A stretch of DNA of 64,000 bases from an uncultured Saprospiraceae bacterium (GTDB lineage Bacteria; Bacteroidota; Bacteroidia; Chitinophagales; Saprospiraceae): the NCBI GenBank assembly GCA_937942435.1, contig CALDEM010000006.1, forward strand, positions 84,565 to 148,564. Reading direction: 5' to 3'. Of this stretch, positions 59,840-64,000 are shown in pieces. Both the position numbers and the translations under genes were made by a program. Under the pieces are notes generated by a model. It worked only from the letters and a program-made list of their open reading frames with translations. It searched no databases and had not been told where the DNA came from. The stretch's first letter is position 1, and the number at the start of each line of letters is the position of its first letter.

Positions 59840-61111
59840 CTATTTTAGCCTTATCTTTTGACCTTGTTGTGGTGGTAGATTAGGATCTATGTCATTAAGC
59901 TTCAGTAGTGTAGAGAGCTTGATATCATATTGCTCTGCAACATCCATCAGTGACTCCTGAGGTCTTAACTGATAGAGGTCATCTCTTTCTTGAGATAATA
60001 CAGCTAATGATGACATCTCCACAGTCATAGGTTGTGGTAGGTCAACAGGACTGCTACCTGTCGAAGTGATATGCAAACTATAAGGAGATTTGTCCAATCT
60101 AGTTATCTCAGATAACTTTCTCTTCATCGCTCCATAAAGCATGTACCTCCCTCTCAAAGTAGAAGAATCATATCCGAGGTCCAATAAGTTTTCAAATCCT
60201 CCTACTTGAGATAAGTAGTAATAAAGGTCCCCTTGTGGCAAGGTCAAATAATATCCTTCTGTGGATCTCGGTATATACCACTTTGTAAAAGCTGGGTTAA
60301 ACTTCGCAATTGTCGCTTTGTCAATGCCTGTGATCTTACTAATGTCAGTGAATGATGTATAATCATAAACCTTAACAGTTGCTAGATTATTGATCTCATC
60401 ATATTCTGGATAAAGATTGTGTGTATGCGAGTAGTTCATCAAGTAGCTCATCGCTACATACTTAGGTATATATCTGCGTGTTTCTTTCGGTAGATATCCT
60501 CTACCCTTCATAGACCAAAACTCTTCTTCTTGACTTCTTCTTAGCGCTTTGCGTACGTTACCGGGACCACAGTTATAGGCAGCCAGTGCTAATGTCCAAT
60601 CACCAAATTGTTGATATAAGTCTTTGAGGTATTCTGAAGCAGCCTGAGTAGATTTGATAGGATCTCGTCTTTCATCCACAGTACTATTGATCCGTAGACC
60701 ATATAATCTACCTGTAGGTTTCATAAACTGCCATAGTCCTGCGGCACCAGATGTAGATAATGCATTTGGCTTTAAGCCTGACTCAATAACTGATAGGTAC
60801 TTTAATTCTGCTGGTAATCCTTGCTTTTGAAACTCAGCCTCATATAAAGGAAAAAACTGCTCACTTAAGCCCAGTAACCGCTCACTCCCGCGTCGGTACT
60901 TCTTTATATATGTGTTGATGATCTGGTGTACTTCATCAGTATAGCGTAGATCTACCTCCGAGTGAAGGCTTTCTATGCGTTGTTTCAATTCAATTTTGCT
61001 AACCTCAGTGTAGGAAGACATATCTCCATTGGAGATGGCTGATGGTGCAAAAAGAGCAAACAATGACGTTATTATCACAGCTCTCACTGTGATAAACAAT
61101 GTTTTGTTCAT
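59840..61111 (-). CDS. Membrane-bound lytic murein transglycosylase, MltD-like, with LysM
   Basis: Peptidoglycan-cleaving enzyme of 423 residues with a signal peptide (LFITVRAVIITSLFALFAPSAIS). The SLT catalytic domain is about residues 90-230: GLPAELKYLSVIESGLKPNALSTSGAAGLWQFMKPTGRLYGL holds the catalytic Glu (IESG), and WTLALAAYNCGPGNVRKAL the second motif. A LysM domain at residues 378-423 (YQLRPQESLMDVAEQYDIKLSTLLKLNDIDPNLPPQQGQKI) binds glycan strands. MltD has the same order with two LysM. It is transcribed alone; a TATATTTG box lies 133 bases upstream. Confidence 0.92.
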   Translation of the reverse strand: MNKTLFITVRAVIITSLFALFAPSAISNGDMSSYTEVSKIELKQRIESLHSEVDLRYTDEVHQIINTYIKKYRRGSERLLGLSEQFFPLYEAEFQKQGLPAELKYLSVIESGLKPNALSTSGAAGLWQFMKPTGRLYGLRINSTVDERRDPIKSTQAASEYLKDLYQQFGDWTLALAAYNCGPGNVRKALRRSQEEEFWSMKGRGYLPKETRRYIPKYVAMSYLMNYSHTHNLYPEYDEINNLATVKVYDYTSFTDISKITGIDKATIAKFNPAFTKWYIPRSTEGYYLTLPQGDLYYYLSQVGGFENLLDLGYDSSTLRGRYMLYGAMKRKLSEITRLDKSPYSLHITSTGSSPVDLPQPMTVEMSSLAVLSQERDDLYQLRPQESLMDVAEQYDIKLSTLLKLNDIDPNLPPQQGQKIRLK

Positions 61112-61531
61112 GGGTAAATATTTATTTCAATCGGCTTTTATAATGCCTATATGGAGAAGATAATTCTGGAAAACGGGGATTATATCTCCCAAATATTCTT
61201 CTTCATATAAATTTAGATATACATATGTTAACTAAATCGTGTGCAAATATAGAGTATTCCCTAGTGTGATTCTCCATTTAACACATATTAATAATTCATA
61301 ATATATATCGTACTCTAACTGAGTTGCAAACTCCATACCAAGACCTCTTAAAGGGTTAAGATTTAGCTTATTTGTGGGGTTAACTCCTATGAAAATCAGT
61401 ATAAATCATAGTCAAACACTTCTAAACCTTACTACTTCAAAAGAAATTGAACCATTAAACGACTGGGATAGATGGTATTAGTATGTGATAGATGTCTTAG
61501 GCTCAGAGTAAGCAAGCCACTTTACAATACC
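61112..61531. other. Intergenic region upstream of the lytic transglycosylase
   Basis: About 420 AT-rich bases without an ORF worth naming. Besides the -7 box at 61244-61251, I see only a GGGTTAA repeated twice near 61354-61385. No strong terminator follows gatA. Confidence 0.45.
61244..61251 (-). promoter_or_regulatory. Putative -7 element of the lytic transglycosylase gene
   Basis: Minus strand TATATTTG, an exact TAnnTTTG match in a context (TATATTTGCACAC) close to the pnt box (TATATTTGCGCAC). The leader would be about 125 bases. No -33 TTG at usual spacing. Confidence 0.4.
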
Positions 61532-62956
61532 CTAACTGATTGAGAGCTGCTTCGCAAAACTCAAAAGTTGTGCTTCAGTACACTTGTCACTCATCACTTG
61601 GATACCAAAAGGCATATCTAAGCCCTCTGAAGACTTAGGAATCGAAATAGCCGGATATCCCCCGAGATTAGCGAGCACGGTATATACATCTGCCAAGTAC
61701 ATCGATACTGGATCTTTAATCATCTCACCAATCGGCCATGCTATATCTGTTGTTGTAGGCATCACGATAAAATCAAACTTGCTAAATACCTCAGTCAATC
61801 TTTGGATGATCAACGTCCTTACTTGTTGCGCTTTGGTGAAGTAGGCATCAAAGTAGCCAACACTTAAAACAAATGTACCCATCATGATCCTTCTCTTTAC
61901 TTCAGTTCCAAAACCTTCAGATCGGCTTCTCTCATAGAGCTCTTCCAAGTCCTCGACATCATCAGCCCGAAGGCCATATCTGATACCATCATATCGGCTT
62001 AAATTAGAGGAGGCTTCAGCAGTGGTTAGTACATAATAAGTTGGCACCAAATATGATAACAGATCAAAGTCAATCGCTTCGCAGCCATGTCCTTGCTCTT
62101 TTAGATTTTCTATAACCTCTTCACAACCCTTTTTGATTTCTGGTTTTAAACCTGGATGATTCAGCACTTCAGGTATATATGCGATCTTATATTTTGACGC
62201 TTGATCAGCGCTTGCTATAGCTGGGGCTTCTATACTCAAGCAAGTTGCATCCATGGGATCTGGACCTGACATAACAGTCAATGCTCTGGACAACGTATCT
62301 ACATCTTTAGTAAGCAAACCAATCTGATCAAATGAAGACCCATAAGCAATCAAGCCATATCTACTGATCCTACCATAGGTGGGTTTCATGCCATAGATCC
62401 CGCAAAATGCCGCAGGCTGCCTTACACTTCCGCCTGTATCACTTCCCACTCCTATCAGACAAGTATCTCGCTCTACACTCACAGCCGCTGCCCCACTCGA
62501 TCCGCCTGGCACTCTCGACTCATCTAAACCATTGAGTGTCGGACCATATCTCGTATGTTCGTTAGTACTACCCATAGCAAACTCGTCACAGTTGGTTCTT
62601 CCTATGATGATCACGTCTTCATCCAAGAGCCTCTGCACAGCAGTTGCTGTAAACTGTGATGTAAATGAACCAAGGATATTAGAAGCTGCCGTGAGCTTAT
62701 GGTCCTTATAGCAAAGAACATCCTTTATACTGGCAACAGCCCCAAAGAGTCCTCCTACACATGAAGGGTCTTTTTCTAATTTTCGATCAAGTTCTTTGGC
62801 TTTCGCAAATGCTTCTTCTTCATAGACCTCCACATATATATTAAGATGGTTAGTCTCTTTGATCCTTTGTAGATAAGACTGAACTACATCTACCATAGTG
62901 GTAGAGCCATCTTTCAAAGCTGCTTGGATATCTGATAGCGAAGTGTACTTACTCAT
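61532..62956 (-). CDS. gatA: Aspartyl/glutamyl-tRNA amidotransferase subunit A
   Basis: GatA releases ammonia from glutamine so that misacylated Glu-tRNA-Gln or Asp-tRNA-Asn becomes amidated. The start is set at ATG 62956, two bases after the hisS stop; the GTG at 62968 would overlap hisS. The amidase signature is complete: SIKDVLC (Lys), VPGGSSGAAAVSVERDTCLIGVGSDTGGSVRQPAAFCGIYGMKPT with both catalytic Ser. The length is 474 residues. gatB and gatC are not adjacent. The close coupling with hisS suggests one aminoacylation operon. Confidence 0.94.
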   Translation of the reverse strand: MSKYTSLSDIQAALKDGSTTMVDVVQSYLQRIKETNHLNIYVEVYEEEAFAKAKELDRKLEKDPSCVGGLFGAVASIKDVLCYKDHKLTAASNILGSFTSQFTATAVQRLLDEDVIIIGRTNCDEFAMGSTNEHTRYGPTLNGLDESRVPGGSSGAAAVSVERDTCLIGVGSDTGGSVRQPAAFCGIYGMKPTYGRISRYGLIAYGSSFDQIGLLTKDVDTLSRALTVMSGPDPMDATCLSIEAPAIASADQASKYKIAYIPEVLNHPGLKPEIKKGCEEVIENLKEQGHGCEAIDFDLLSYLVPTYYVLTTAEASSNLSRYDGIRYGLRADDVEDLEELYERSRSEGFGTEVKRRIMMGTFVLSVGYFDAYFTKAQQVRTLIIQRLTEVFSKFDFIVMPTTTDIAWPIGEMIKDPVSMYLADVYTVLANLGGYPAISIPKSSEGLDMPFGIQVMSDKCTEAQLLSFAKQLSIS

Positions 62957-62958
62957 GA

Positions 62959-63999
62959 TTACATCCACTTTTCTATCACTTGATCAGTGGTCAACTTTGA
63001 CTGATCCCCAGTGATCATATCTTTAACAGTCATCTCTCCACTACTTACTTCTTCATCGCCGATTATAATTGCAAATGGATATCCACCTTGATTAGCAAAC
63101 TTCATCTGCTTTTTAAACTTGGCAGGTTCTGGATAAAGATCGATGTTGATGCCTGCTGTCCTCATTTTAGAAACTTGAGTAAAGGCATATTTATGTGCTT
63201 CGTCATCCATCGCAAGGACAATTGCTTTTGCTTTTTGCAATTGATCAGTTGGAAAAAGATCCAACTCTTCCATAACGTCATAGATGCGCTCAGCACCAAA
63301 TGATATCCCAACTCCTGACACATCCTTCAATCCAAACACACCTGTTAAGTCATCGTATCTCCCTCCTCCAGTGATACTACCCATCTCAACATTGTTAGCC
63401 TTGACTTCTATGATGCATCCCGTGTAATAATTCAATCCTCGAGCTAACGTAACATCCAACTCTATATCATTTTTTAGACCTACTGGATCGAGATAATTAT
63501 GAAAGGCTCTGAGCTCTGCTATCCCTTGCATACCTATATCAGAACCTTTTAATGAAGATTCTAATTCTGATAAGCTCTTTGCTTCGATCAGTTCTAATGC
63601 TTTATTAACTGAACCTTCTTCTAAGCCCCTCCCAATCAAGTCTTCTGTTACTTTTTGTTTTCCAATCTTATCTAGTTTATCTATAGCAACTGTAAAGTTC
63701 ACAAAGTGATCAGATAATCCACATACCTCAGTAATGCCTGAAAGCACTTTGCGATTATTAATCTTTATCGTAACAGGGAATCCAAGTTTTGTAAACACTT
63801 CATCGATCAGCAAGATCAACTCAGCCTCACACATTAAACTGTTAGTGCCTACAAAGTCTGCATCACACTGATAGAACTCTTGATACCTTCCTTTCTGTGG
63901 ACGATCTGCTCTCCACACGGGTTCTATAGCATAGCGCTTAAAAGGCAGTTGTATGTCATTCTGATGCATGACGACATACCGTGCAAATGGCACAGTCAG
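62959..63999 (-). CDS. hisS: Histidyl-tRNA synthetase, C-terminal part
   Basis: Charges tRNA-His. The 5' end lies beyond the right edge; the frame stays open to the edge reading LTVPFARYVVMHQNDIQLPFKRYAIEPVWRADRPQKGRYQEFYQCDADFVG. The histidine-binding motifs (ARGLNYYTGCIIEV; GGGRYDDL) and class II motif 3 (GVGISFGAERIYD) are clear, followed by the anticodon-binding domain (GINIDLYPEPAKFKKQMKFANQGGYPFAIIIGDEE). Roughly 346 of about 450 residues are visible. gatA follows two bases after its stop. Confidence 0.96.
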   Translation of the reverse strand: MTVPFARYVVMHQNDIQLPFKRYAIEPVWRADRPQKGRYQEFYQCDADFVGTNSLMCEAELILLIDEVFTKLGFPVTIKINNRKVLSGITEVCGLSDHFVNFTVAIDKLDKIGKQKVTEDLIGRGLEEGSVNKALELIEAKSLSELESSLKGSDIGMQGIAELRAFHNYLDPVGLKNDIELDVTLARGLNYYTGCIIEVKANNVEMGSITGGGRYDDLTGVFGLKDVSGVGISFGAERIYDVMEELDLFPTDQLQKAKAIVLAMDDEAHKYAFTQVSKMRTAGINIDLYPEPAKFKKQMKFANQGGYPFAIIIGDEEVSSGEMTVKDMITGDQSKLTTDQVIEKWM

Positions 64000-64000
64000 A

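Noticed and set aside
1-64000. Repeated word ATTAGAAA/TTTCTAAT across the window
   Set aside because: Most copies lie in coding frames as TTA-GAA codon pairs (Leu-Glu-Lys/Asn), so it reflects codon use, not a separate motif.
1-64000. tRNA, CRISPR, insertion sequence, phage or defence genes
   Set aside because: I looked for tRNA T-loop words, regular spacer repeats, transposase and integrase motifs and found none that hold up; the one GGTTCAAATTCC word near 23788 is inside an isomerase gene.

Overview
The window is a dense stretch of chromosome from a Bacteroidota bacterium, most likely a marine or aquatic member of the Saprospiria/Saprospiraceae type (taxonomy is inferred). The evidence is a SusC/RagA-style TonB receptor with a carboxypeptidase-regulatory N-terminus, a type IX secretion sorting domain, many lipoproteins, ECF sigma factors, -7 elements fitting TAnnTTTG, and almost no Shine-Dalgarno sequences. 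Base composition looks moderately AT-rich by eye. I see no tRNA, rRNA, CRISPR array, transposase or phage gene. Both ends cut through housekeeping genes (purD on the left, hisS on the right).

Layout. 1-6.1 kb: end of purD, then a tight plus-strand operon of three SurA/PpiC-type periplasmic folding proteins, a small membrane protein and an SDR dehydrogenase. 6.1-8.9 kb: the three-gene proton-translocating transhydrogenase (pntAA, pntAB, pntB). 9.2-13.1 kb: a 1319-residue protein joining a TonB-dependent receptor to eight calcium-binding thrombospondin type 3 repeats and an OmpA peptidoglycan-binding domain, the most unusual architecture here. 13.5-20.6 kb: a vSGLT-like sodium/sugar symporter, a glycosyltransferase and a set of acyl-CoA/redox enzymes. 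20.6-27.8 kb: a seven-gene minus-strand sugar operon (four TIM-barrel isomerase/epimerases, ribulokinase, alpha/beta hydrolase, ThuA lipoprotein). 27.9-38.9 kb: a Baeyer-Villiger-type monooxygenase, ileS, an MscS channel, two internally repeated lipoproteins, a large zinc metalloprotease, a TMEM220-like protein and a truncated globin. 38.9-46.2 kb: fatty-acid beta-oxidation genes (dienoyl-CoA isomerase, SDR, fused hydratase/dehydrogenase, thiolase) and a divergent TetR regulator, with two matching palindromes in the divergent promoter region. 46.3-54.4 kb: methylmalonyl-CoA epimerase, TauE exporter, a beta-lactamase-fold lipoprotein, a second MscS, proAB and a redox trio. 54.4-64 kb: an ECF sigma factor with a membrane partner carrying a barrel-like C-terminus, ruvC, a second ECF sigma factor, a VWA protein with a T9SS tag, a MltD-like lytic transglycosylase, gatA and hisS.

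How the genes fit together. Much of the window serves lipid/CoA catabolism (TetR-controlled beta-oxidation, AMACR-like epimerase, crotonases, methylmalonyl-CoA epimerase) with NADPH supply by transhydrogenase. A second theme is envelope biogenesis and sensing (SurA chaperones, TonB/OmpA fusion, lipoproteins, MscS channels, lytic transglycosylase). A third is sugar uptake and isomerisation. Nothing resembles a defence system or mobile island. The best candidates for undescribed biology are the TonB-TSP3-OmpA fusion, the TetR operator pair, the sigma-partner barrel protein, the repeat lipoproteins and a possible small RNA between mscS and ileS.
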